A DNA stretch of 64,000 nucleotides, taken from Saitoella complicata NRRL Y-17804 (lineage: Eukaryota; Ascomycota; Saitoellomycetes; Saitoellales; Saitoellaceae). Made by a program: the position numbers and the translations under genes. Positions 21,140-31,202 of this stretch are shown piece after piece (within the stretch, counting starts at the first letter, position 1; every line of letters starts with the position of its first letter). Where the stretch lies: NCBI RefSeq assembly GCF_001661265.1, contig NW_017567008.1, positions 305,697-369,696 of the forward strand, given 5' to 3'. A model generated the notes under the pieces. The model searched no databases. It was not told the origin of the DNA and saw nothing but the letters and a program-made list of their open reading frames with translations.

Positions 21140-22168
21140 CTAGATGAAAGAGTACTCCGGGGCCTCGTGCGATACAGTCCCGCTGCTTCGCACGCTGTGC
21201 CTCCAAGGCCTTGTCGGCGAGTCCACAGTTGCTGCTGCCATCTCCTCCACAAATTCCTTCTCCAGCTTCTCCATGTGCGTCTTCATGACCTCCAACTCAC
21301 CTGCTCGCTGAAGCACTGATTCACGAAAAGCCACTGGAATGACGGAAGCCCGTGTGACCTGGATCTTCGGAACCAGAGGACGAGGCACCAGCTTCCGCCT
21401 GGGCGGCGGTGGTTGCGGTTTCTTGACAGGAGTTTTTGTTTCTTCAGCTTTCCACCAGACTTTCTCATCCGTATCCTTCAGGGTGCGAGACCCGTCTGTA
21501 GTCCTGCTGCTGGTGGAACTGTCGCTTGCAGTGCTCGACACTACCTCCATAAGGTTCCTGACCTCCGGCGTCCGTGGCCGGGTTGGTGTATAATGTTGCA
21601 TGGTTGCTTTCGCCTTCATGACTCTTTCTGGGCCATGGCCTTCGAGCTTGGAATATAATGGCGGAGGAGACGACGAAATACGTGATGTACTTACGGTCAT
21701 CGGGCTAATAGGCGGAGAGGGCAGCAAAGTACTCTGGTGCTTGACTCGTGTGTAGCCTGGTGACACAGGGAAGTTCGTGCTTAGTGGCGACAGCACCGAA
21801 GGTATTCTGAGAGCCTGACTGGCTCTCCATGTTCGCGCAGTTTGCCAGCTTGACCGGTGCGGACTTGTCGGCCCGGGAAAGTTGAAAGCCTCCAGCATGG
21901 GTTTTTCTCCATAAGCTGAGATACTGTGTTGCATTATCCTTCTCTGACGACGACGAACAAGAAGCCAGACGACAAGTGCCGTTCCGAAGACAGCAACCAC
22001 CGCACAAGCGACTACGATGGGCATGAGGACCTGAGGAAGCAAAGTCGTGCCTGTTGACACGATTTCGGCAGATCCGCCATCTGTGATGGAGACCTCTGTA
22101 AGCATGGTATCTGTAGATGAAGCAGAACCAGCAGCAGCAGCAAGCGTCTGAGTGTCTCTGATAGCCAT
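21140..22168 (-). CDS. Single-pass membrane protein, function unknown
   Basis: Intronless, 342 aa from the ATG at 22168. A short Ala/Ser/Thr-rich N-terminus with no evident signal peptide precedes one strong membrane segment (about residues 45-70, VLMPIVVACAVVAVFGTALVVWLLV). This is followed immediately by a basic stop-transfer patch RRRQRRI. The rest is a cytosolic, Ser/Pro-rich, likely disordered tail with a proline-arginine block (KKPQPPPPRRKLVPRPLVPK) and a C-terminal helix (LEVMKTHMEKLEKEFVEEM). The layout recalls fungal SKG6/Axl2-type anchors, but no family motif is recognised. A TATATAG sequence lies about 70 bp upstream of the ATG. Confidence 0.65.
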   Translation of the reverse strand: MAIRDTQTLAAAAGSASSTDTMLTEVSITDGGSAEIVSTGTTLLPQVLMPIVVACAVVAVFGTALVVWLLVRRRQRRIMQHSISAYGEKPMLEAFNFPGPTSPHRSSWQTARTWRASQALRIPSVLSPLSTNFPVSPGYTRVKHQSTLLPSPPISPMTVSTSRISSSPPPLYSKLEGHGPERVMKAKATMQHYTPTRPRTPEVRNLMEVVSSTASDSSTSSRTTDGSRTLKDTDEKVWWKAEETKTPVKKPQPPPPRRKLVPRPLVPKIQVTRASVIPVAFRESVLQRAGELEVMKTHMEKLEKEFVEEMAAATVDSPTRPWRHSVRSSGTVSHEAPEYSFI

Positions 22169-22517
22169 TGCGAGTGCGTATGCCTTTACTGATCTGTCTT
22201 TAAGAAGAGGACCCACGCGCGGGAGAGGGCCTGAAGGCTATATAAGGCCCCCCCCATCCATCGGCAGAAGCAGAGACCTCTGTCACCATGGTATTACGGA
22301 AGGTTTACGACGGTTCCATATTTCTTTGTGGGTCGTGGGTGCGCTTTGAGCGTCCTTTGTCCCTGAACGGCTCCGCGCGTGTAAAACCGAGGTCAATGAA
22401 TGTTCCGCTTTCGGCAATTCTTAAATGCATGGGAGAGTGCAGGGTTATGGCTTATTTGAAGAAGGATAATACGAGCGAGAGACACATTGGATTGCAATGA
22501 TATCAGCCATATCTTTC
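22169..22517. other. Intergenic, promoter of the membrane protein and 3' flank of LCP5
   Basis: This stretch contains a TATATAG-like box (about 22235-22243, - strand) next to an eight-base C tract. Nothing else is recognised. Confidence 0.4.
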
Positions 22518-23540
22518 TCATGAACGGCCACCGCGCCCACTCTTCCTCCCCGCAAGAACCTTTCTCCGCTTCTCAAACCTCTCTCCAGCAGCTGGGCCCT
22601 CTTGATCAGCACCCTCATTTCCTGTCCTCTTCCTCGATCTCTCCACAACGTTATCCTTCGAGCTCTTAACCGTCCGGTCATACACAGACCTATCAAGGAC
22701 TCCCCAGTCTTCACCACCGAAACCGATTTCCTGGGACCGTCCCTTCCTCTTCGACATCTCCTTCTTGCTCATAGCCGGCAGACGAATATAATTCTCTTCT
22801 TCGTAATTCATACGACGGCGGTCCTCATTTCTGTCGCGATCCGACACAGCCATAATGCGACCCTTGTGAGAAGTGATAGTGGAACCAATCGATGGTTCAG
22901 CAACAGGTGCATCCGTAAGCTCTTCCGAGATAAAGTTGCGCATAGTCGCGTTCTGCATGGCCGATGCGCGTTGTCGACGTTCTGCTCGGGTAGGGTCGAG
23001 GGAAGCCGGAAGAGTGGTAGAGGAGATCTTTGGCGGGCGGTAAATACCATCTGAGCGCTCTGCCTCCGCACCGCCTTCCTCGTCCTTCCCAGAAACCAAC
23101 GCTGACGGATTCGGCTTGAACGCCAAAGCACCCGCTGCCGACACGATATCCTTCGCGTCTCCATTCGCAAGTCCTGTCGCCTCCAACCGGTCCGCCGCGC
23201 GAACAACCTTCTGAATCATGTAACTCAATCGCCCCTCCATAGGCTTAACTCCACGCTCGAGAATTACACGCAATTCAATCAACTTGTCGCGGACATCCTG
23301 TCCGAGGCAATCGTCGTCGTCGTTTAATGATTTATTGCGGAGCTTGATGAGAATGAGGAAGACCAGATGGTGAAGGTACGAAAGCAGTGCGTGGTTCTTT
23401 AGCGATAAAAGAGAGATTCCGGAGGAGGTCTCAGGAAACGGAGGCGTGGGGAGAGAGGTGGACGTCGCCTCGAGCGAGGAGTTGAGGTTGCGCAAGAGGC
23501 CCAAGAGAGGCGAAGGGCCGCTGGATTCGTTGTCTGTCAT
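22518..23540 (-). CDS. LCP5: LCP5/neuroguidin, SSU processome factor (Sas10/C1D family)
   Basis: Lcp5 is a nucleolar U3 snoRNP-associated protein needed for 18S rRNA processing. Intronless, 340 aa. The N-terminal Sas10/Utp3/C1D domain is seen as ISLLSLKNHALLSYLHHLVFLI, then LIELRVILERGVKPMEGRLSYMIQKVV. The middle carries the family's PPKISS and the basic C-terminus (KSSKDNVVERSRKRTG...) fits a nucleolar RNA-binding tail. The FGGEDWGVLDRSVYDR segment is also typical. The next gene, mS43, is divergent with about 150 bp between start codons. Confidence 0.87.
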   Translation of the reverse strand: MTDNESSGPSPLLGLLRNLNSSLEATSTSLPTPPFPETSSGISLLSLKNHALLSYLHHLVFLILIKLRNKSLNDDDDCLGQDVRDKLIELRVILERGVKPMEGRLSYMIQKVVRAADRLEATGLANGDAKDIVSAAGALAFKPNPSALVSGKDEEGGAEAERSDGIYRPPKISSTTLPASLDPTRAERRQRASAMQNATMRNFISEELTDAPVAEPSIGSTITSHKGRIMAVSDRDRNEDRRRMNYEEENYIRLPAMSKKEMSKRKGRSQEIGFGGEDWGVLDRSVYDRTVKSSKDNVVERSRKRTGNEGADQEGPAAGERFEKRRKVLAGRKSGRGGRS

Positions 23541-23694
23541 ATTCTGAACTTACTGATCAGGGTTATTTCGAGCCGGTGTACTTGGCCAAAAAAGTTGGAT
23601 ACAAGTGCCGCACGTGATCGCGAAGATCCAGGCACGCGTACGTCGAGCAACGAAACTCACAAAAGTCGAAGTTTCGGTTTATCGTGCACAAGCA

Positions 23695-24561
23695 ATGTCA
23701 TTACGGCCAGCATTCACTTCTTGCCTCAAGGCTGCGGCTCAGGTGAGTCTTGCGCTGCTCAACCGGCATGTGGTACTGACGAAGCGTGTCTACAGCGCCG
23801 TACTATCTTCACCGTCCGTCCGCTCGCTATCGGAGAGGCTGACCCCGAACAGAACGGTATTGGTCCTTTCTTGAACGCCGAATCGTACAACAGAATCTGG
23901 ACCCAGAAGCAGTACGCTGTTTGTGATAAGTTGAACACGCTGACAGCTGGTATGGCGGACGCATGCGCACGATCTCGGGCCAAGTTGTTGACATGACTGT
24001 ATAGGATCTGAGTTAAGCAACCTCCCTCCTCATAGTGTTGCCCTCCAGACGGCGCGCGATCCTGCTCAGGCTGCCGTATTCAATCACGCTTCCTTCCTCG
24101 CCAACAATGACTTCTTCCTTCAAGGTCTTCTTCCCACCCCTCGCGAGGCGGTTGATTCCATGGACAGGAAACTGGTCCAACGGATCGAGAAGGACTTCCG
24201 GTCTGTTGTGAACTTGAAGGAGCTCATGATTTCTACGGGTATTTCAATGTTCGGCTCGGGTTTCGTGTGGTTGGTCGAGGACGACAGGCGTAGGCTCAGG
24301 GTTTTGGCTACGTACAACGCAGGATCTCCCTTCGTCGAGCACGCTGTGACCGATGCCAACTCTCCCCTTACGAGTTTGGACGCACACGCCCGTGCGATGA
24401 GGCCTTTCGCCGTTATGCCGCTTTTGGGTGTGAGCGTTTGGGAGCATGCCTGGGTGCCGCAATATGGCATCAACGGAAAGGAGAAGTACTTGAAGAACTG
24501 GTGGAAGCAGGTCAACTGGCAGAAGGTGAACTCGATCTTGCTCGAGGGCAGTCTTGTTTAA
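23695..24561 (+). CDS. Mitochondrial small-subunit ribosomal protein mS43 (SOD-like fold)
   Basis: This is a mitoribosomal small-subunit protein built on an iron/manganese superoxide dismutase fold (yeast Rsm26/Mrp1 pair). Three exons (23695-23742, 23796-23949, 24005-24561) give 252 aa. An Arg/Ala-rich N-terminus ([23 protein letters not shown]) looks like a mitochondrial presequence. SOD-like blocks are [16 protein letters not shown] and [26 protein letters not shown]. The metal-binding His positions of true Mn-SOD (H..H in the N-terminal helices, DxWEHAYY) are only partly kept (SVWEHAWV lacks the Asp), so it is a structural homologue, not an enzyme. Confidence 0.85.
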
Positions 24562-24821
24562 AAGGGCATAGAGAAGGTGTTATTAACACAAATCGATTTA
24601 AAACGAGTTATAAGTCCAGGGCATTCCGGGGGAAGCTGCGCCCCGAGCCCTGCGCCCCAATAATACGTAGCGAGGCCGCCCCGGCCCAGATACCAAGACC
24701 TCCCTTTAACCTTCATCAATACACCCTACCAACACAAGAACATCCTGTAGCACAGTTTTCGCTAGCTAAACTTTCCCCAACAGTATCCAATCTTCCGGTA
24801 TCCGAGTTCACTTGCGCAACC

Positions 24822-25499
24822 ATGGGAAAGTCACAGAGTAAGCTGTCCAGTGACCAGCTTCAAGAGTTGGTAAAATCGACATATTTCGACAAGCGCGAAC
24901 TTCAGCAGTGGTATAAGGGTTTTGCAAAGGACTGCCCCTCCGGTGTTCTTACTAAGGTCGAGTTCCAAAAGATCTACAAGCAGTTCTTTCCATTTGGAGA
25001 TCCATCAAGCTTCGCAGACTATGTGTTCAACGTGTTTGATGAGAACAAGAATGGCTCGATCGATTTCAAGGAGTTTATCTGCGCATGTATGCTCACCAAC
25101 CTTATGACATCTTTGAGTGTGTTCTGATCCGTCTCTTTAGTATCGGTAACCTCCCGCGGTCAACTCGACGAGAAGCTTGTATGGGCTTTCCAGCTGTATG
25201 ATATCGACAACGACGGCTTCATCTCGTACAAGGAGATGCTCCAGATTGTGCAGGCGATCTACAAGATGGTCGGCTCGATGGTTAAGCTGCCTGAAGACGA
25301 AGATACACCAGAAAAGAGAGTGAACAAGATTTTTGCCCTAATGGACAAGAACTCAGATGGGAAGTTGACTATGGAAGAGTTCCGGGAAGGAAGCAAGAAG
25401 GGTGAGTTCGCACGCTATTGCAGACTGAATGTGTCGTTTACGCATACTTTAGATCCCACAATTGTTCAGGCTCTCAGTCTATACGATGGTTTGGTGTAA
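24822..25499 (+). CDS. NCS1: Neuronal calcium sensor 1 (frequenin)
   Basis: NCS-1/frequenin is a myristoylated EF-hand protein that activates the phosphatidylinositol 4-kinase Pik1 at the Golgi and links Ca2+ to membrane traffic. Three exons (24822-25086, 25141-25401, 25453-25499) give exactly 190 aa, the canonical length. The N-terminus MGKSQSKL is an N-myristoylation signal. EF1 is degenerate (KDCPSG), as always in the family. EF2 ([13 protein letters not shown]), EF3 ([13 protein letters not shown]) and EF4 ([13 protein letters not shown]) have complete Ca2+ ligands. The C-terminus ends ALSLYDGLV. Confidence 0.97.
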
Positions 25500-26008
25500 G
25501 CGATGATGGGAAGGATTCGTTTGGGGGAGAATAGAGAGCCCGAAAGAGGGTATCTCGGATTCTTTACGTCGAGGCACGACGAGAGGTTGGAGAGTCGCAC
25601 GCTTGGATTATCACATGTCAGAGGTTGTCAGTATGAATGACTTGTTGGGAAGCAATAAGAAACCGTCAGGAATGTTTTGATATAGTATTGGAGCTCGTTC
25701 TGCACCTTTCATGTACCTCTCTGGTCCCCAGACTTCGTAAGGTTTGGCGCCCCCTGGCTACACGGTCGGGATAAACAACAGGGATTACACTCTGAGACGC
25801 TCGGCCAACGCGAAGTTTGCGACGTGATACAAGGCGGCACACCCGAAGAAGCCGCTCAAATCGGATCTTGAAGCCGTCGCCGGTCTTCCTTTTTCACCGT
25901 TGGGGCAACCTGCAACTCGAAATCAGGTGCTCACCCTTACTTTCCTTGTCACCCCAACAGTGTAATCACGCATACAGCTCCGACCGACACTTTCAATTAC
26001 CAGCAGAA
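25500..26008. other. Intergenic, NCS1 3' flank and kinesin promoter
   Basis: The frame of kinesin is open without a stop back to about 25817, but this part lacks kinesin character and contains intron-like sequence, so it is taken as 5' UTR. No other element is seen. Confidence 0.4.
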
Positions 26009-28798
26009 ATGTCCGGCCAAACGATCAAGGTCGTTGCGCGTTTCCGTCCCCAAAATGACATTGAATTACGGGAAGGTGGGGGACCAGTGGTGGAGTTCGA
26101 GGGTGAAGATACGGTGAAGCTCAATGCCGCCGAGTATGCTGGTAGTTTCACTTTCGACAGAGTATTCGACATGCAGACAAAGCAGAAAGACATCTTTGAG
26201 TATTCCATTAGGTCAACAGTCGATGACATTCTCAATGGTTACAACGGAACTGTCTTCGCCTATGGTCAAACAGGATCCGGTAAAACATTCACAATGATGG
26301 GTGCCGATATCGACTCAGCCGAAACGAAGGGTGTCATCCCACGTATCACCGAACAGATCTTCACCTCGATCTTGACATCGCCAAGTCATATGGAGTACAC
26401 CGTCAAGGTGTCGTACATGGAGATTTATATGGAGAAGATCAGGGATTTGCTGAATCCACAGAACGACAATCTGCCAATTCACGAGGAAAAGGCCAGAGGT
26501 GTCTATGTCAAGGGCTTGCTCGAAGTGTACGTGTCGTCCGTGGGTGAGGTGTACGAGGTCATGAAGCAGGGAGGTCGTGCAAGAATGGTAGCAGCAACGA
26601 ACATGAACGCCGAATCTTCGCGATCACACTCCATCTTCTTGATCACCGTGACTCAGAAGAACCTGGAAACTGGATCGGCAAAGAGTGGGCAGCTCTTCTT
26701 GGTCGATTTGGCTGGTTCAGAAAAGGTGGGCAAAACCGGTGCAAGTGGACAGACTTTGGAGGAGGCGAAGAAGATCAACAAGTCCTTGTCGGCACTTGGT
26801 ATGGTCATCAATGCACTGACGGACGGAAAGTCGACACACGTACCGTACCGTGATTCCAAGCTCACTCGTATCCTCCAAGAGTCGCTCGGTGGTAACTCAC
26901 GAACAACCCTCATTATCAACTGTTCGCCAGCATCATACAATGACGCCGAAACATTGTCAACACTTCGCTTCGGTATGCGTGCAAAGACTATCAAGAACAA
27001 GGCCAAAATCAATGCGGAACTATCACCTGCCGAGCTTAAGGCCTTGCTTGCGAAGGCGAAGAAGGAGTCCGTCAGCTTCAACGAGTACATCAATGCCTTG
27101 GAGGGCGAGATTACAGTCTGGCGAAGTGGAGACACTGTGCCAAAGGAGAGATGGGTGACAAGAGAGAACAGTTCGCAGTTTCAACCGGCAATCAGCACGC
27201 CGCTCAAGGCGTCCTTCGCGGACAGCCCTACATCCACGCCAAGAGCCAGTACACCCATCGTCGCGCCAGTCTCTCTCGATAAGGACGAGAAGGAAGAGTT
27301 CTTACGACGAGAGAACGAGCTGCAGGATCAACTTTCGGAGAAAGAGTCACTCCTAGCACAACAGGAAGCCGAGCTCAAAGCCGCTCGTGAAGAGCTTGAG
27401 GCTACTCGCTCAAACTCGATGTCCGCGGTGAATTCGAAGAAGGACCTGGAGCTGAGGATTGAGGAGATGAAGATCTCTCTCGAGAAGGTCACTTACGAGA
27501 GCAAGGAAGCCGGTATCACCATCGACAGTCTTCGTGAACAGAACACGGAGTTATCTGCCGAACTCGAGGACGTGAAGCGCTCATTGACTGAGCTCAAGCT
27601 CCGTGGGGCTGATGCTGACGCTGAAGCCGAGAAGGAGAGGAAGAAGTTGGGGAAGATGAAGGAAATGATGTCTTCGTTCGAGCTCAACGGCACTGACGCT
27701 ATGTCAGAGAACATTGACCGTGCCTTGCGGGACGCCATGGAGTTTGCCGAGATGGAAGGCGATGATGCGAAGAGGGACGTGCTCAAGTCAAAGTTGACCG
27801 AAGTGGAGGTGCACTTGAACAGCCTGCAGCAAGTCGCAAGAGATCGTGCGATCGAGGTGCATGCTCTCATTAAGAGGAAGGAGGAGCTCGAGGATCGTCT
27901 GCGAACGCTTCAGGCCTCCCACAGCGAGCTATTGGAGAGCAAGGTTGGTGAGGCTGGATTGAGTGCGGATGAGTTGAGGGCCAAGGTCGAGGAGGCCTAC
28001 GCACGTGAGAAGGTTAGTTCGCAGGAAGATGAACTTCGACGAGTGATGGAGAAGAAGGAAGAGGAGAACAAGGCATTGAAGGAGACCATCGAGGAGTTGC
28101 AGAAGGCTGCTTCCACCGCTCAGGCTCAGCAAAATGGTACCGCTACATCGCCAAGCAGGGCCCAAGCACGCTTGGAGGCCCAACTTGCTGAGTTTGACAT
28201 GATGAAGAAGTCCTTGATGCGAGACTTGCAGAACCGCTGCGAGCGTGTCGTCGAATTGGAGATCTCCCTCGACGAAGCCCGCGAGCAATACAACAACGTC
28301 CTCCGCGCAAGCAACAACCGCGCTCAACAACGCAAAATGGCATTCCTGGAACGCAACCTCGAACAACTCACCAATGTCCAACGCCAACTCGTTGAACAAA
28401 ACTCCTCACTCAAAAAGGAAGTCGCCATCGCCGAACGCAAGCTCATCGCTCGTAACGAGCGGATTCAGTCTTTGGAAGCTTTGTTACAGGACGCACAAGA
28501 TAAACTCACCATCCAGAACCACAAGTTCGAGACGCATCTTAGTGCGGTACGGGAGCGTATCAACGCCTCGAGGGCGGAGAAGTTGAGTGCGAATGGAGCT
28601 GGTGGGTTTCAGTTTGGTGGATCGCGGATTGCGAAGCCGTTGCGTGGAGGAGGGGGTGAGCAGTTGAGTGGTGTCGGGTCCATTATGGGGCCTTCGTCGC
28701 CGGTTAGTCCCACGACTCCCAAGTCTCCGAGTGAGAACAGGAGGTCAAGTGGGTTATTTGACTTTATGAAGACAAAGGCGATGGGCTCGTCGCAGTAA
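26009..28798 (+). CDS. Kinesin-1 heavy chain
   Basis: Conventional kinesin moves toward microtubule plus ends, carrying vesicles, nuclei and dynein in fungal hyphae. Intronless, 929 aa. The motor domain (about 1-330) has the P-loop GQTGSGKT, switch I NAESSRSHSIF, switch II LVDLAGSE, and the family strings HVPYRDSKLTRILQESLGGN and SALGMVINAL. The neck (about 330-380) and two long coiled-coil blocks follow. The tail keeps the autoinhibitory IAK motif (GSRIAKPLRG, near residue 870), and ends in a Ser/Pro-rich stretch. The motor at the N-terminus and the IAK tail place it in kinesin-1 (KHC), not kinesin-3. The ATG at 26009 begins the conserved MSGQTIKVVARFRP. Confidence 0.96.
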   Translation: MSGQTIKVVARFRPQNDIELREGGGPVVEFEGEDTVKLNAAEYAGSFTFDRVFDMQTKQKDIFEYSIRSTVDDILNGYNGTVFAYGQTGSGKTFTMMGADIDSAETKGVIPRITEQIFTSILTSPSHMEYTVKVSYMEIYMEKIRDLLNPQNDNLPIHEEKARGVYVKGLLEVYVSSVGEVYEVMKQGGRARMVAATNMNAESSRSHSIFLITVTQKNLETGSAKSGQLFLVDLAGSEKVGKTGASGQTLEEAKKINKSLSALGMVINALTDGKSTHVPYRDSKLTRILQESLGGNSRTTLIINCSPASYNDAETLSTLRFGMRAKTIKNKAKINAELSPAELKALLAKAKKESVSFNEYINALEGEITVWRSGDTVPKERWVTRENSSQFQPAISTPLKASFADSPTSTPRASTPIVAPVSLDKDEKEEFLRRENELQDQLSEKESLLAQQEAELKAAREELEATRSNSMSAVNSKKDLELRIEEMKISLEKVTYESKEAGITIDSLREQNTELSAELEDVKRSLTELKLRGADADAEAEKERKKLGKMKEMMSSFELNGTDAMSENIDRALRDAMEFAEMEGDDAKRDVLKSKLTEVEVHLNSLQQVARDRAIEVHALIKRKEELEDRLRTLQASHSELLESKVGEAGLSADELRAKVEEAYAREKVSSQEDELRRVMEKKEEENKALKETIEELQKAASTAQAQQNGTATSPSRAQARLEAQLAEFDMMKKSLMRDLQNRCERVVELEISLDEAREQYNNVLRASNNRAQQRKMAFLERNLEQLTNVQRQLVEQNSSLKKEVAIAERKLIARNERIQSLEALLQDAQDKLTIQNHKFETHLSAVRERINASRAEKLSANGAGGFQFGGSRIAKPLRGGGGEQLSGVGSIMGPSSPVSPTTPKSPSENRRSSGLFDFMKTKAMGSSQ

Positions 28799-29026
28799 GT
28801 ATGCTCTGTGAAAGTTAGGTGAAGGGACGGGGTTTGCACGTGGATTCGCTGAAGGGTTTGCAATTGTTTATGGGGCGTCTTGTTCGTAATTACCTTGATA
28901 AGGCGGGCGTATATCTCATTTCCTAGAATTTTTAGCATATAGGTATTCATGACTATCCTATACCATGCATCTTTCTCGGGGTATTCTCAAACGACGAACG
29001 CCAAATGCTCCCTTTTCTTAACATGA

Positions 29027-29766
29027 CTACTCCGCATCAGGATCAAACAAATCCAGCCCAAGATCCTCACCCTCCTCTTCCTCTCCATGCTCATGATGGT
29101 GCTGATCCTCCATATGCACATCATTAACCACCTCCTTAACTTCGGCCGGCGGCTGACTCGCCTCCTCCACCTTCCTCCTCTCCCTCTCCTGAAACTCCTC
29201 GATTGCCCTCTGCCTCGCTAAACTCCCCGCCTCGGGTCCCATTCCCAATACGCCCACTCTGAGCTTCGTCTCGTCTGGCCAGGGGAGTGCTGCGCTTGGG
29301 GCGCCGGTGAATGGCGCGATCTTGGCTGCGTAGCTTAGGAGGGTTTGAGCATCGACTTTAGTGTTGGTGGTGGTGGAGGTGGAGGGGGTAGAGATGGGAG
29401 CGAGGGATGTGGGGAGGTGTTGGAGGGTTTGCCGGGCCGTCGAGAGCGTGCGGAGGGCGGATGAGATTTGGGTTGATAGGGAGCGAGATTGGTGCTGTAA
29501 ACCCAAAATACGGTTATGTTGGGCGGTGTGGAGGTCAGCTGCCTAGATCATCAGCACAAGCGTCCAAAGATACTTGAGAAGCAACTCGAACCTTCGTCAA
29601 GGGCTTCGTTTAGAGCTTTGTCTGCTTCTAGGAGGGCTTCGAAAGCGGAATGGGTTGTTTCAGGGTTGAATTGGCTGACGGTGAAGCTGGACAACAGACT
29701 TGTGACGGCAGCTTCGTACGCTGCCAATGCAACTGGGAGTTTGATCGCTGATTGATCCCCGTTCAT
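29027..29766 (-). CDS. MED4: Mediator subunit 4
   Basis: Med4 is a coiled-coil middle-module subunit of the Mediator complex that bridges activators and RNA polymerase II. Two exons (29766-29592, 29538-29027) give 228 aa. The family hallmark LLSYAAKIAPFTGAPSAALPWPDE is in the middle, after a helical N-terminal half (SRSLSTQISSALRTLSTARQTLQHLP). The C-terminus is His/Glu/Asp-rich and acidic (LGLDLFDPDAE). The acceptor used is TAGGCAG just before CTGACC; the earlier TAG would break the frame. Confidence 0.85.
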
Positions 29767-29855
29767 TCTTCCTTTACAATGGGTGTAGTGTTTGTCAGTT
29801 CACGTGCACGGACGTCGGTACCCTGCAGACCTGGCAGATACGCGCAGGAGCCTAC

Positions 29856-31025
29856 ATGTCGGTTGTTTGCCTCGCCTTTCCCGAGAAAACACAAAGTCTA
29901 CGTTACACCTCCATTCATTTGATCTCCATGCCAATCGCTACAGCTCCACAACGAAAACGAACAGGCATCGCCGCACTCTTTCCCGTTCGGAAACCATCCG
30001 TGCCTGTTGTTAGGAGAGCGGGAAGCTTAAGCGTGCGAGCCAATGACGACGGGGAAGAACGAGATCCAGATGTCTTCAATCGACGACAGAAGCTTCAGTT
30101 GTTGAGGAATCAGTCGAGTAGTCAAGTAGATGAGGACGACCTAGAAATCCTCGAATACGATCTCGCACCCCTCCCCCTTCCCCAGGAAATATCCGACGTC
30201 CTCGCCGGGTTATCGTATCTCCTCACCCACCGCTACCCCCCCTTTGATCCCTCGCGTCTATCCCGAGGAGTAGTGGCGAGCACGCTCAACATGCGACGCT
30301 GCATGCCAGACGTCGTCCCTGTCGCGAGTATCCGGGCACTGTTGAAGGATGGAACGATGGTTGAGAGGGAGGTTAGTCGCTTGGCCGCGGAGGGGCGGGT
30401 TAGGGTGTTGGAGATGAGGGCGCTGGGACAGGGTGAGCTTGGTGTTTGCGAAGCACCATACTATCTCCAACAAGTAAAGACACGCGCGGAGGAGCTGGAG
30501 GAGGAGGCGGCGCGGACGGGGAAGGAGGAGACAATGGCGGCCGTCGACGCACTCCGCGCATTTGCGGAAATTCTGAAAATGAATCCAACCGGATTCCCGA
30601 CCGCGAATTTCCCTGTTAATGGACGGCTAGAGGAAGGACAGCTGAGGCATTTAATCACACAAGGCTTCCTCGCTCTCGCACCACACTCCACCCCCGGCGC
30701 CGGCCACCTCCCCCTCTCCACCTCCACTCCTTACACATTCTCTCACCCCTACCTCGGACTCCTCATTCGTCATTCGCTGCTGGGACGGCAACACATCATT
30801 CGCTCGATAACACGAAATAAAGCCAAGACGAAGGCGGGGGTGGTGTTGGAGAGTATGTTGAAGGAGAAGGTGGGGAAGGAGTGTGGGTTTGGGGTGGGGT
30901 GGGGTGGGTGTTGTGGGAGTGTGTTGGAGGGGGGTGGGTGGAGGTTGTGCGGACGCCTGTCGGGCGGGGGTTTAGGTTGGGAGGGAGGAGGGAGTGATTG
31001 GAATAGAGAACGAGATGTCCATTGA
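29856..31025 (+). CDS. STK19-like winged-helix protein (probable C-terminal frameshift)
   Basis: STK19, long mis-named a kinase, is a winged-helix DNA-binding protein linked to transcription-coupled repair. The segment from about residue 95 (EISDVLAGLSYLLTHRYPPF) through the helices with VVPVASIRALLKDGTMVEREVSRL and LRHLITQGFLAL matches the family. The ORF as written is 389 aa but its last 60 residues are Gly/Trp-rich and unlike the family end. One extra G in the G tract near 30929-30934 would open VEVVRTPVGRGFRLG followed by a stop, which resembles the expected last strand. So the end at 31025 is doubtful and the true C-terminus may be near 30990. ATGs at 29856 and 29928 are both possible starts. 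Confidence 0.7.
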   Translation: MSVVCLAFPEKTQSLRYTSIHLISMPIATAPQRKRTGIAALFPVRKPSVPVVRRAGSLSVRANDDGEERDPDVFNRRQKLQLLRNQSSSQVDEDDLEILEYDLAPLPLPQEISDVLAGLSYLLTHRYPPFDPSRLSRGVVASTLNMRRCMPDVVPVASIRALLKDGTMVEREVSRLAAEGRVRVLEMRALGQGELGVCEAPYYLQQVKTRAEELEEEAARTGKEETMAAVDALRAFAEILKMNPTGFPTANFPVNGRLEEGQLRHLITQGFLALAPHSTPGAGHLPLSTSTPYTFSHPYLGLLIRHSLLGRQHIIRSITRNKAKTKAGVVLESMLKEKVGKECGFGVGWGGCCGSVLEGGGWRLCGRLSGGGLGWEGGGSDWNRERDVH

Positions 31026-31150
31026 AACTCATTTACAGAAACTCAATCACTTGAGATGACGGCATTCCTTATCTCTCCGTTTCGTCGATGCGTCAAGTCG
31101 CGCACCCGTATCCGCGGCGAAAGATAAGCAGAGCCCGTACATATACCCTA

Positions 31151-31166
31151 GACCCCCCCCCCCCCC
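31151..31166 (+). repeat. Poly-C tract
   Basis: A homopolymer run of C sits in a CT-rich stretch about 40 bp upstream of the next start codon. It may be a promoter CT-box or simply a mutable and assembly-prone homopolymer. Confidence 0.6.
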
Positions 31167-31202
31167 TCCCTCTCTCCTCCATCAACAATTACACTTGCAA
31201 GC

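Noticed and set aside
25817-26008. 64-residue N-terminal extension of kinesin
   Set aside because: The motor domain begins at the ATG at 26009 in a conserved way and the extension is unlike any kinesin; treated as 5' UTR.
31151-31170. Poly-C run as a repeat-driven phase-variation site
   Set aside because: It lies upstream of the start codon and fungi do not usually use such tracts for phase variation; recorded only as a homopolymer.
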